DNA of 64,000 bases from Morella rubra (Eukaryota; Streptophyta; Magnoliopsida; Fagales; Myricaceae), in assembly GCA_003952965.2 (NCBI GenBank), contig CM025854.1:16509909-16573908 (forward strand), read 5' to 3'. A program made the translations under genes and the position numbers. The notes under the pieces are model-generated. The model saw only the letters and a list, made by a program, of their open reading frames with translations, ran no database searches and was not told the DNA's origin. Positions 22,285 to 33,822 of this stretch are shown piece after piece. Numbering within the stretch: the stretch's first letter is position 1; each line of letters opens with the position of its first letter.

Positions 22285-24888
22285 TCATTTTCTTTGTGTA
22301 TAGTTTTGGGGATACTTTCGTTCCCCAGGTTTTGGGGGCAACTTACACCTCCTTGCATTATGTCCAATTGCTCCACACCTCCCACACTTTGTTATATATC
22401 CACACCTTGACACTTGTCCAGGGGGGGTGGAGGCTCATCCTGGGCTCTCTGCCTTGACATCTTTGGACGTCCTGCCCTTGGCCTTATCAGTGGTGGCTGA
22501 GTGGGGGGATCTTCATTTACGCGTGGCCACAATTCTGGACCCGGCATCCCTTGTATAGACAATGCATACCCCCGTCGATAGGCATCAATTTGGTAGTAGT
22601 TGTCCACGAACTCCTTAGGCTGTCTACGGGAGAAATAAATGACAGAAACGGCATGTGCACATGGGATGTCATTCAGCTGCCATCTCCCGCATGTGCAAGT
22701 TCTTTCAACAGTGTTCACCACCCTTCTTTTTCAGTATGGTGATCAACCTCAAATTCTACCCCGTTCTCCCTTTTACATATGAAGTGGCTACCAAACTCCT
22801 TATTTTTCTCCAATTTTTCTTGGATCTGCAGACAAATATCAAAGGTTGCCTCCTCAATCCCAACTTGTTTCCTACAAAAACGATTCATTAGCATCCGCCG
22901 GATGATCTCCATCATACTGAGAAGTGGCTTATCTCTCGCCTCAAGCACCCATGCGTTAAAGGTCTCCGCAATATTATTAAGAAGCATGTCACTCTTACAG
23001 TGCGTAGAGAAGGCGTGTCGGGACCACGCCTTGGGAGGGATCAAGGATAAATAGTGATGGGCAACTCCGCTTAATGCCTCTATCTCCTTCATGTGTTTCT
23101 CAAATGCGACAACATTTAAGGCCTTCGTACACTTCCATAGCACATCCTTATATGCTTGCCCTTTCCACCCATATTTCTTCCTATTTGCGTGCAATGCTTA
23201 ATGCAATATCTATGTTCCGAATTTGGCAACAATATCTCGAAGGCATTAAGTAAATCCTGGAAAACAAAAACAATATGCATTATATTTAGATAGGGAACAT
23301 AACATATATGAATATTACAAAAATGACTCTGGAAAAATGTAATCCTATGACTGAAAATAGTAGATATACCTTCTGACGGTTAGATATGAATACCCATTGC
23401 CGAGTATCAAACACACCAACATCATCCAATAATGACTCCAAAAATCAAACCTAAGATGCCCTGCACTCATTCTCGCATACAGCGTATGAGATAGGGAACA
23501 TATCATCGTTCCCGTCCTTAGCAACCGCACAAAACAGTTGACCACCATATGGTCCCTTCAAATGGCATGCGTCCACTGATATGATAGGTCTACAACCCGC
23601 CAAAAATCCCGCTCTACATGCACCCAGACGGACGTACATTCTTTTGAAGAAAGGACATTCTCTATGAACGATAGCGGTGCTCCCAAGATTAAATCTTGAC
23701 ACCACAACAGCATAATCATAACACTGCTTATACTGCTCTGCATGGCTCCCGTTAACAATCTTTAATGCCAACTTTAGTGCCCAATAGGCCTTGAATTTAG
23801 ATACACCAACCATCCAATCTTTACGAATTTCCTCAATAAGTGCAGTGGTGGTCAAGTGAGAAGTGTCTTTGATCTTCTCCAATTACTGCATCGCGATCCG
23901 TTTCGCAGTTACAGCTCTATTGATGTAGTGCATACCACACTCGTGTTTTGACGCCATCGTTTTTATTTGAAACCCACCCCCTCCATTTTCAATGGAGCAA
24001 TAGATCTTCCACTTGCAATTCGGTGCTGCACACTTGGCCGTCACACGTACCTTGTCACACTTCACGTAATTGAAAGCGAAACCATTCTAAATGCAAAATT
24101 GTTGAAGAGCTTTCTTGAATAGTTCGAGATCCTTAAACTTTAACCCCTCGCATAATTTCAGCCTCCTTCCATATGAAATATTGTGTCATGAAACTCCGAA
24201 TACTTTGTTTTAGAAGCACCTCCTCCATCATCTTCATTGCCACCTTCACTAGAACTATGTAAGTCATCACTGGACTGTTAAGGTGCCTCCTCGGTGTCTC
24301 TAGCAACAGAAGAGGTTGCTCCAAACCATGAAATTATATTTTCCCTATCCCTCCTCGCAACATCCGTATTATTGTTGGGATAGAGTTCTGGTTGTTCCTC
24401 TCCAACACTGCCTTCAAAATCACTCAAGATAGCAGTATCATCCACCGCCACAACCTCCTCCTCTTCTTCCCTATCAGCACCTCCATCACCTTCAAACTCA
24501 TCATCAATACTCATTCCTTCAAACTCCTCTTCACCTCCATACACATCCTCAAACTTGTCTTCCACATCATCAGCAAATATTGGGATGTCCATTGAATGCA
24601 CCACATATAAGTGCAACTCCGGTTCTACTTTTTGCATAAGAATGTTGAGCAGCTGTCGAACATCATTGTCGCTCGTAAGGTATGTGAACGGCCTCGCCTC
24701 ATCGTGACGAAACTTGTATGCAAATTTCTCAACGTTCATGTAGCCCATGTTGTTGGTGACAAACTTCTTCAATACCACCATGACAAGTAGTCTGGGTCAT
24801 AACATCCTATGTCATCAACCTCTCCTCCAGCATAAATATCTAGGGATTGGTTTAACAATCCCCGGTGGTGTACAAATATATGCACCAT
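22285..24888 (-). pseudogene. MuDR-type MULE transposase, decayed
   Basis: Read from 24888, the pieces appear in family order: an N-terminal region with an acidic linker (24781-24281), the MuDR DNA-binding zinc region ('VTAKCAAPNCKWKIY' and 'SKHECGMHY'), the MULE catalytic domain ('RPIISVDACHLKGPYGG', then 'FPISYAVCENE'), 'HAFSTHCKSDMLLNNIAETF', a SWIM zinc finger ('CTCGRWQLNDIPCAHAVSVI') and a C-terminal CCHC knuckle ('CGRCGAIGHNARRC'). An intron fits at about 23369-23260. Defects include a frameshift near 24780, a stop at about 24093 ('QFCI*NGFAF'), stops near 23883 and 23450, a frameshift near 23190 and another between the SWIM finger and knuckle. It cannot make full transposase as it stands. 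Every domain is still recognisable, so decay is fairly recent. Confidence 0.9.
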
Positions 24889-25609
24889 ATCTGAATGCAA
24901 AAGAAAAAAAAAAAAAAACAAGTTAACAATTTACTAAATAGCTGTCAACTAATTTAAAAGTGTGATAAATTGACTAAAAATTAACAATATAAGAAGATAA
25001 TAAATTGACTAAAGCACTAATAATAAATTGACTAAAAGTTAACAATATAAACAATGCATTGTAAACTCAACTACAAAATAAAAATCCAATCTCTACTGTG
25101 CATGTACATGGTACCTAATAGATTATTTGAATTCAATATTAATAAGAACGAACAAATGTACCAAAAGATGCAAAGCCAAAAAACTTCAACTCCTCGCATA
25201 ATTTTGTCTTCGGAAGCTAAAAGATGCAAAGCCGTCCCTACTTGAATTATCATTCCTAATGCAGAGGGTTTTATTGAATCTCTAGTGTAATTTAACCTCA
25301 GAATGCTGAAAACTCCTAAATGGAGTATTTTGAAATTTAAAGAAATTAAGAATACTTTTATCTTTTGGATCAAATTAAGAATACTTTTTAAATCCATAGT
25401 TTACGTTATTCTGTTGTGATTATATTTTGCAATGACTAATCCAGCGGGTTGCCTCGTTCTTTCTTATACGTGGATAGCAACTAAATAGGAAGCCGGGACC
25501 ACGAGGGAAGCATCTAAACAAACAATATCAAGACAAATCCACGTGCAGTAATTGAATGTGAAAATTCCAATCAAAACCCAATGTCCCTACCATGTATAGA
25601 AACACTATG

Positions 25610-25789
25610 GGGGTGTTTGTTTCCCCAATATTTTGGGCATCAAAATTTCCAACAAAACAAACACACTCCAAAAAATTTAACTTTTACACATACACACTTC
25701 ACTTTTCACAAACCCCAATAAATCTCAATAAAGTAAAGATTCCCAAAATTTCAGGAATATTCCCCAAAATTTTGGCAAACAAACACCCC
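25610..25789. mobile_element. 180-bp MITE with GGGGTGTTTGTTT ends
   Basis: The terminal inverted repeats are GGGGTGTTTGTTT on both strands, extending into 'ccaatattttgg' and 'ccaaaattttgg'. It is AT-rich inside with no coding. Flanking bases gave no clear target duplication, so the superfamily is not settled (hAT-like by its ends). It is nested near the right end of the MULE. Confidence 0.7.
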
Positions 25790-26459
25790 TTATAAGACAA
25801 ACCCAACCGAAACACTAGGAAGAAACGGGTCCCTCCACTGTCGAATAAAATACAAAAAGAGCAAGTCCAACTTTTACCTTCTCTATAACCTATATATACT
25901 ATTATGGGCACCGAATAAACAACAGAAAGAAAGAAAAACAACAAAAATTTTAAGAGTGTCATTGTAGGGACGTGGGTTTGTCTAATAGGCACCAAATAAA
26001 CACAAAATCCAACAATAAAAGTGTGCCTCACAAATTTTCACTGACCTGTATTTCTCCCAAACACTAGCTCGTAAATTTCTTCTCTAATGAACAGAATTTT
26101 CAAGCTCTTCAACAGAGGTTCGGTGCTAGAAACATATCGCAAGAGAGGAAGAAAATTTTGTAGGTAAAGTAAGAAAGGGTTTGGTAGAGTGATATGAAAC
26201 AACCATCTTTTCTCAAATGGGTTTAGGTTTTGTGATATTTTCGTTTCTTTAAATTTTTGTTCTTTAAATTTTCGTTTTTTTTTAAAAAAAATTCAATCGA
26301 TGTCATATACCTTTTGTGATATTTTCGTTCTTCAAATTTTTGTTCTTTTAGTTTTACATTTTTTTAAAAAAATTTCAATCTACATGGCATCGTTAGATGA
26401 CTGGGCAATATTGTGCTGCCAATGGTGGGCTCAAGGAGACACACGACCTAATTTGATTC

Positions 26460-26639
26460 GTGCTAACGTGGCTTAAACTTGCCACATCATCAAGTCCAGT
26501 TAGTGTTTTTAACGGGGACTGACGGAAGGATATAGATTTAACGGAAAACATACCACAAGGATATATTTGTAACTTTTCTTACTTCAAGAACATATTTGCA
26601 ACATTGTCATACCACAGAAACTGTGGGTAGATTTAAGCC
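26460..26639 (-). repeat. MULE right terminal inverted repeat
   Basis: The inverted partner of 18996-19172. The two repeats have diverged at several positions, so the insertion is not brand new. Confidence 0.88.
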
Positions 26640-27450
26640 TAAAAAAAACCCAACAAAACGTATCTCAAAATTTTTTATTAATCATTATAAAAAAAAAAAT
26701 TTGTTTTAAAAAACACAAATAGCCTAACGTTGCCGATTTGATCCAGGGTTAAAAACTTAAACCTCTTCCTTGCGCTCAGTCACTCTGTTAGGGACCCCGG
26801 TTAGGCCGCCTTAACAACGCCAACTCCCGCCCAGTGATTCGAACACGATCACCCCAATCGATCCTCCTAAACCGTTCTTGGCAACACACGAGCTGAAATA
26901 TAGGATCTAACACACAAATGAAGAACACTCGAGATATTATTATGAAGAAAAGAGAACGTGGTTAAGGGTTAATTAGCCAAGAACCACAAGAACACAAGAA
27001 CAATCCCGATCAAGGGTTAATTAGCCCAAGAACGGGTACCCAAACTAGGTTATTAGCCTAGAATGAATCCCAAGTAACAAGGTTATTAGCCTTGAAACCG
27101 ACTTAGCATACACGTGCCTATGCTTGGCCAAAACTCTCAAAAGCACTCAGGCTCTCCAAGACTCTACTATTCTCAATATTCTGAATGAATAACTCTAATG
27201 CACCTAAGGTGTTTATATAGACATCCTTAGGTGCTTACAAACCCTAATGAAATCAAATCACAATCACAATTAAATCAAATCTAAATCAAATCACCGATCT
27301 TTAGGAATCAATCCCTTCAATCAAGTAGATTTGATATTACATGCCTAATCAACATAAACTCAAAGGAAAGGAATCTTCTAGAGTTTAGGAAAGGATCCCT
27401 AAATCTAGAAGATATGATTTATTCAATCTCAACAAGAAAGAAAACTAATC
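26640..27450. other. gene-free stretch with short repeated phrases
   Basis: Between about 26960 and 27090 the phrase 'ggttaattagcc', or close variants such as 'ggttattagcc', recurs four times. This resembles degenerate repeat-derived DNA. No gene is supported. Confidence 0.4.
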
Positions 27451-28200
27451 CCTAAGATACCTCGTGGACCTTGCCGTCGTCCGCCGCCGTCCACGGCGGC
27501 GCCGCCGCTGCTTGCACCTCCATGGGTGGTGGTGCTCCTTCGACTCTGTGGCCCTTCCTCTTCCTTTCCCCACCTAGCACCGGTAGGGGTGGTGGTGCTC
27601 CGCCACTGGTGGTGGCCATCTGTGTAATGGCACTCCTTTGTCTGTTGGCCCGCTGTGCTTGCTTGGCTTGGCTGGTGGCCAAGGACTTGCTTTGTGTTGT
27701 CATGGCAAGGCCATGGGCTGTCATGGCATCATGGCATGTGGCTGGCTGGCTGGCATGCCAGGCATGGGCGTTGCTGGGGCGCCATGCCTTGTCAGGGTTG
27801 CTGGGGCGCTGAGCTTGCGCGCGCGCGCTGATGCCATGGCATGGCTGTGGTGCTCTTGCTGCGCGCGCGGTGGGCGTGTCAAGGGTGCCCATGGGTGCCA
27901 ATGCCGCCTCATCTTGGCACCTATCCTCCCAAGCGTGTCTGTCACGGCCCATGTCATCACTGAGGACCCTTTCACACTCATCTCCCTCACGCTGGCCGCT
28001 GCTCGACTCTCTCACCCCCAGACCTCAGTCTCTCATTCTCTCTCAAGCAAGCTCTGCGCCTCAGCCGTTCCCGTTCTCTGCCTCTCTGTCTCTCTCGTGC
28101 CGCCGTTCTCTCCCTCTCTCAACTGCGCCTTTCTCTCTCTCACTCTTAGACCTTATCTCTCAAGCAAGCTTGGGTTGAATTTGTGAAACAAATTTGGGTT
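27451..28200. other. GC-rich island followed by a CT-rich tract, function unknown
   Basis: About 27465-28000 is strikingly GC-rich against the AT-rich surroundings and full of 'ggcatgg/ccatggc' words. It passes into a CT-rich tract (about 28010-28150, 'ctctctctc'). Open frames run on both strands through the GC-rich part, but none resembles a known protein and high GC alone would produce them. It could be a promoter/leader region, a retroelement LTR part or a gene remnant. Confidence 0.4.
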
Positions 28201-29040
28201 TCGGTCCGGTTCAAATTTAGAGATTTCTAACAGTGTGAATCAATTTGGGGATCTCTAATTCTGTGTGCAAATTTTTTGAATAGTTGAATCTGTGAATATG
28301 TGTTCGAAGTTTTGAATCTGTGTGAATGGTGACTTTGCCTCTTTTGCTTGCTGTTTTTGTTTGTTCCTTGTGTTCAATTTGATTTAGTTGCATTAGCTGG
28401 CCCAGTAATGTTGATTGGTTAGTTGTGTTCCGTCATAGCTGTAATAGTAACGTTGTTTGGTATTCTTAAATCTTATTCATTCTGTGTGATTGAGTTTTAT
28501 TTTATTTTGCATAATTATAGATGTCTTTTACATGGTGGCTTAAAGGAAGAAGTCTGGAGAAATTACCTGGTTTTGTTATTTAAGAAGAGTACCCAGATGG
28601 TATGCGAGTTAAAATGTTCAAATTGTGACTTTGTATTCAAATTTTTGAGTATGTGAATCTGTATCTACGACTTTGTTCAAATTTTTTTGAATATGTGTCA
28701 TCCATATATATATATATATCTTCTATCAGCAGATCCATAGGCATTCACCGAATTTCTGAAAAACCGTAGGAAATTCGGAGATTGCTAGTTTTCTCATGAT
28801 TTAATAAACTCGATCGAGCTAGATACTCAAAGGAGAGGAGTTACAATTTGAGAACCACAATTAAGTGACCAAGTTCCATTGGTATTGGAGAAAACGTCAT
28901 GACTAGAACTCAGTCCAATCAAGAAACAAAATAAATGCTTGCCACTACATATATGGTTGAGAACAATGAGAAGTAAACAGTAGGGGACAATTAATATTAA
29001 TATTATTATTATTATAAGCAATCACAGCAGCTAAAATGGA
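28201..29040. other. gene-free stretch
   Basis: It contains repeated phrases related to 'tttgaatctgtgtgaat' (28240-28330) and a TA microsatellite at about 28703-28719. No gene is supported. The last 100 bp may be the 3' untranslated part of the Ole e 1 gene. Confidence 0.4.
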
Positions 29041-30026
29041 CTAGAGGGACAGCTCGTATCCGGGGTACTTCTGAAGCACTTGGCCGCACTCAGGCAACCT
29101 CTGATCTATCAGGAACCCCATCGAGTTTGCAAAACGATTGTCATTAAGGACACCATTGAAACGGGTGAGTATGATATTGACACGGTTGCGTCCCTTGTCA
29201 GCTATTTTGCAGTTAGCAAGCGGGCTGTGGACTAGAACGCACTCGCATATTTCGTCCTCATGGTCGTCTTCCACCAAGATGTTGTATGTTCCAGTTGAGT
29301 CAGTTACTCCTCCAACACTGTACACAAGCCGTAAACTGTTCCTGTCTCTGCACTCAATTCTGACCGTTGCACCTAACAAGCATGATACCCAACTATTAAT
29401 TACCAAGTTGAAATAATACCCCCAGATCATAGACTACTCAAATCAAAGACACTCTAAGCAGTACCATTGGAAAGAAATGTATTATAGGAGAGAAGAAGGA
29501 GATTCTATGAGAGATCATGGGACTTGGGTGCATCTACTCTCAATGGAGCTAAGTATTGGGAGTTGTAAATTGGGTATTGTACTCCTGTTCAATGGGAGAT
29601 TCGATCTTTGAAGATCGGATTGATGGGTTTCCGACTGAGGAATATGATATGGACACATAGTATATCGCAGAAAAAATGCTCAACTTTTGGACTTCCAAGT
29701 GGTTGCCACAGAAGTCATATAAGTGACAGATTGCCACTTCTGCATGAGTCCTTTCGTACAAAAAACAGCAGTAGAGGAGGATCATATCTTAATTAACATG
29801 CATAACTATGACTAGTTAGGGAGTATATATAGAGGTATGTTCGAAAGGAGATTTATAGTATACCGGGAATGTAAGTGGTTGCAGGGGTCTCAAACCCACA
29901 GCGGCAAGTGTCGCAGTAGACTTGTCCTGTGACTAGGAAAGGGTTCCCCAACGTTTTCGCAGCAACAAGCGCTGGGAGGACACAAAATGCGAACAACAAG
30001 AACAGTCTAGCACTACTACTCGCCAT
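29041..30026 (-). CDS. pollen Ole e 1 family extracellular protein
   Basis: Two exons, 30026-29864 and 29372-29041, joined in phase, give 164 residues. An N-terminal signal peptide is evident ('RLFLLFAFCVLPALVAA', cleavage near residue 23). The family signature 'TGQVYCDTCR' lies at residues 33-42, and further conserved cysteines follow in 'IECRDRN', 'ICECVLVHSPLANC' and 'LPECGQ'. Ole e 1/LAT52-type proteins are secreted, disulfide-bonded proteins common in pollen and other growing tissues. Their biochemical role is mostly unclear, and LAT52 affects pollen-tube hydration and growth. Length and intron position fit the family. There are no defects. A TATA-like box lies about 110 bp upstream of the ATG. 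Confidence 0.93.
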
Positions 30027-30135
30027 GGCTGTCAAGATCAGAAGATACAAAACTAGCTAGTATGACCGGCAAAGAAAACGTCGACAGAGAAATACTGATT
30101 GAAGAATGAGAAGCGGAGTGAATGAATAGCGAGGG

Positions 30136-30143
30136 ATATTATA
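30136..30143 (-). promoter_or_regulatory. TATA-like box of the Ole e 1 gene
   Basis: On the minus strand 'CGCTATAATATCCC' stands about 110 bp before the ATG at 30026, at a usual promoter distance. Confidence 0.4.
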
Positions 30144-32325
30144 GCGAGTGGAGAGGGAGGCCACTGGCAGCGCTTAATTGGTGAAGGTCACATGCGCAAC
30201 CAGAGAGACAAGGCGAGTCTTTCGGGCATGGGGTTGTACCTCATTAATTGGTGTCGGTGGTCTCCTCCAAATTCTCGTACGTTTTAGATATTTCTTTTAT
30301 TATATATGGAGGTTTCATCTGGGGCTCCCTCGATTCTCCTGATAGCACCAGCAAGAACTCTTGTCCACTTGGGAACTCTTTTGTTTTGTATAGTTTTCCG
30401 CAGAACATACTATGACAAAGGATAGATAGAGGCACAATAACTGTTCGACTTTAAGGTCTTAAAATTGGTATTATAAAAAATATTGGATTGAATTAATGAG
30501 GCTGTGATGTACTACTTCATTTCTGGGGGCTGCTAGCTGTCTCGTTAGAAAGTCGCCTCAGCATTTTTTTCTTTCATTTTTGCTTGCTTTATACCGTATG
30601 GAAAGAATTGACATTTTCGAACCAAGAGAAGCCACTCTTTTTAAATTGATAGAGTTCCTGCGTAGCAGCTCGTCAAATTCATTAAATTCATATATTTGGG
30701 CAGTCCATATTCTTAGTCAGTCGAGTGCCAAGATCTTGCTGTTTGCATGTGCGACAGGTAAGCTAATATGGATGGGGAAGGTTTAGAGTGATCTACCGCC
30801 CCTAGGCAGATCCATGGACAACGAAAATATTGAGTTGACTGATATTAAGATTGCCAAAAACGTAAGGGACTTTAAATGCATGTCGTGGATCTCAAGGACA
30901 AAAGCATCTTACCTAGTCATCACAAATACAATGCAGTTCTTATATATTAAGGAGGCTTGGAGGAGCAAATTATCAGGGAAGCAAGCATATTGTGCCACCG
31001 ATGCAAAAGATTCTAAGGCGAAGCCACGACTTTTTTAGTTTTTATTTTTGATCTTTTTAGTCCGTTCCATTCTGTATACATACACTTTCCTGCAAAACCA
31101 CACAAATTTTATAGCAACTCCGGCCTTGACTTTATCCTTTTAGAGTCTTGAGATGCAAAATTTTTTTTTCTCTAATTTACTTCTAGAATTGACTGGTTAA
31201 ATTCGAAGAGTATTTACTTCAAGAATTGAATGAAAATTATCTCTAATTTACTCCTATAATTGAGCAGTTAAATTCGAAGACTAAAAAAATACAATATATA
31301 TTAAATATTATAGAATTTACACTGTCAAATAATTAATATAAATAATATAGAACGATATACTGTGAATAATTAATATAGATAATATATAACGATATGCACA
31401 TGATGTGTGTATTTCTTTACGAATTTAACCATTCACGTCAGACAGCAAAGATCTCATTGGCTTAAATTTTTTTTTTTTAAAGATAAGAAAGGGGAGAAAC
31501 CTTAATGGGTCTGTGCTGTCAAGAACAAATAATGAAATATTTTCCATAACAGCCCACAAAGTTTAATGAGCCACTCTATAAGCCCAGGATTTAATTCAGT
31601 CCAGTGGCTCACTTCCACCATTTGTGGTGATCTCAAGATCCCTTTATTTTTTTGGTCTTGATCTCAGAATGCATTAAAGAAGATCGTCAAAAGCTCATTA
31701 AAGCACCCAATGAGTACAAAATGAAGGCGATGTGATTTGATTTCTGCAACCAAATCGCAGGACAGAGAATCCTCTCTCATTACGCCAACCTCTCTAAAGA
31801 CCCTACCACTTTTTATCAAACTTCTAAATGGCGCACCCTCTCATGTCTCGTGACTCGTAACAGTGAAAGTCCCGCCTAAGTAAACCTACCTACAGCTTGC
31901 TAATAATAATTACAAATCCAACGTCTTTACTCATGAAGAGGAGGGCCATCATTTCTTGGTTTGTTTCGACGAAGCAGAAGATCTCTTACGAGGGATGCAT
32001 TTCCCTTTCGTTCCTCCCTTTTCTCTTTTCTCTTCCTCCACGGCCTCCACTGTTTCTCCCAACCCAACCAGCTTCTTGCTCCTATGATTTCAAATAGACA
32101 CACTAAAGTCAGCATTATAAAAGTAGGCTTCCCGCTTAGCATATTCAAAAATTAATTAAAATTTTGCATTATGAGTGCCACGTCATGCCCGCAATGACGT
32201 GGTATCAGTCGATTCGTTCAGAGAATCTAACAAAAGGCAAGAGATTTTGTCCGATGAATGCAAAAGACGAAAAAAAAAAACAGAACCAATAACTCTCTGA
32301 CCTTTCTTTGCACGTTGTTACGAAT
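30144..32325. other. gene-free stretch
   Basis: No gene is supported. Short open frames at about 30580-31038 (+) and 30244-30435 (-) match no family I know. The region 31130-31400 is AT-rich with near-repeated 'aattaatatagataatata' phrases. The part just below 32326 may be the SOSEKI 3' untranslated region. Confidence 0.4.
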
Positions 32326-33822
32326 TCACAAATTCAGCACCGGCTCAGCCGAAATCCGGTCGTCAGTCATTGCCTCGACGATGCTCCCGCTGAAGTACTC
32401 CTTCTCCTCCGATTGCAAGTTCCCGAACCTAGGGTTCTCGGACATGTATTTAATGTTTATCATATCTTCCTCGGCCACCTTCGCTGCACTCTTGCATAGA
32501 ACCCCTTTCTGAAGACTGTCACTCTTCCTTACAAAAATCTTCACTGGTTGCTTCAGACTTGGCACGTTCTTTGACTTAGCAACCGCTGAGCTACCACATG
32601 CAATGAGTTGGAGCAGGACCGAGTTCCGACTTGGTCCTGACTCGTTCGCAAGTCCAGCTTGAAATCGCTTGGAAGTGTTGTTACTTTCGCAGCTGGCAAC
32701 TGGTTCATCATCTTCGAACAATTTTTTGAGGTGGTTGTTGCTTTGGTTGGATTTTTCAAAGTCTATGGAATATGTGGCTGGGTGAGACCGGTCGTTGAGA
32801 GTTAACTCGGTAGAGTTTTTCTTGGTTTGGTGTTGTTGGGTTTCCTCTTCAAGTTCGTCAGTGGATACGCCTCTCGAGCAATGAGAATGGGGTGTGGTGG
32901 AGCTGGTATAGCTTGTTTTTTCTCCATCTTCGAGTTCTTCCTCTTCGTCGTATTCTTCGCACTCTGGGACTTCCTGCTCTCTGCGTGGACTAGGAGGCAG
33001 TGGTTTACTCTTTGAGAGGTAGTTTGACTCCGGAATCTGCTGAATTTCTTGCCTGTTGGTTATCTGAAGCTGCTGGAGTCTCTGACTTTCTGCCAAAGTT
33101 TATCTTGTCAATCGCAGTGATTTCAATGAATAATGGCACAAAAAAATAATTTGATAAAATGCTTTGGAGATCGACCAGAGCAGCCTTCAACTACTTCAGA
33201 CCCCTTAAGCACATACTCCGCTCCTTCTGCTGGGTAGATTATGTCGTTCTCTGCCAAGTCGTTCCAGACATACCCACTCTTATAGCTCCTAAAAATTAGT
33301 AACATATCCTTAGCTAAATTAGAGAATAGCTAGAATGAAAGCTCGGAGAAACCACAAAAGGGGAATAGAAAGAAATGGGAATGAATTATTATAAGCTTGT
33401 AAACAAAATTAGAGCAACACGAGACGATCGATCTCCAGGTGGAAAAGTCAAGCAGGAACATTGACTAAGAATTCAATAATGGGTACCTTTTGCAAGACCA
33501 GGAATATAGGGAGGGCATCCCTGTGCCTCTAAGCACAGTAAGGCGTTCCGTCACATCTATCAACAAAACAAACAAAGAGATAACAAGAAGGATCACGATG
33601 AGGGCACCAAAAAACAAGTGGCCAATAACTTCTTTCACCTCTTAACCGGAGAGGTTGACCAGCTAAATGGGTGACTTCCATGTAATGGGGATGCTCAAGA
33701 TGGCCTTTTCTTGAGAGGTAGTAAACAACTTGGACCTTTTTTACTGGTTTGACTCTCGGCTGCATGTAAGCTTTCATTCTGTCTGGGCTGGTTTCTCTGG
33801 CTCTTCTGGATTGAACGTCCAT
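32326..33822 (-). CDS. SOK: SOSEKI family polarity protein (UPSTREAM OF FLC/DUF966)
   Basis: Four exons, 33822-33639, 33556-33487, 33288-33176 and 33089-32326, all in phase, give 376 residues. The N-terminal DIX-like oligomerisation domain is clear: 'VKKVQVVYYLSRKGHLEHPH' (27-46), 'HLAGQPLRLRDVTERL', 'GTGMPSLYSWSCKRSYKSGY' and 'VWNDLAENDIIYPAEGAEY'. Downstream are the family's short motifs 'CSRGVSTDE', 'VLLQLIACGS' and 'ENPRFGNLQSEEKEYFSGS'. SOSEKI proteins polymerise through the DIX-like domain and sit at cell edges and corners as polarity markers. ATG 33822 was chosen because the family starts just before 'ETSPDR'. The frame is open further upstream, but an AG acceptor near 33900 suggests a leader intron there. 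Confidence 0.93.

Larger units (their letters stand above)
18996..26639. mobile_element. Mutator-like element (MULE), about 7.6 kb
   Basis: Inverted terminal repeats of about 178 bp bound the region. The left begins GGCTTAAATGCACCCACA. The right, read on the minus strand, begins GGCTTAAATCTACCCACA and stays similar through 'ggcaagtttaagccacg'. Inside are a decayed MuDR-type transposase (minus strand), an OSB-type gene fragment (plus strand), a nested 786-bp fold-back element and a 180-bp MITE. The flanks are A-rich ('aataaaaaa' and 'taaaaaaaa'), so a 9-bp target duplication is at best degenerate. The long inverted repeats plus the MULE transposase fix the superfamily. It could still be mobilised in trans. 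Confidence 0.85.

Noticed and set aside
27452..28015. Overlapping long frames on both strands of the GC-rich island
   Set aside because: High GC lowers stop frequency, the translations match no family, and frames occur in all directions.
30580..31038. Two consecutive plus-strand frames as a possible gene
   Set aside because: No recognised domain, no convincing splice join, and codon content is unremarkable.
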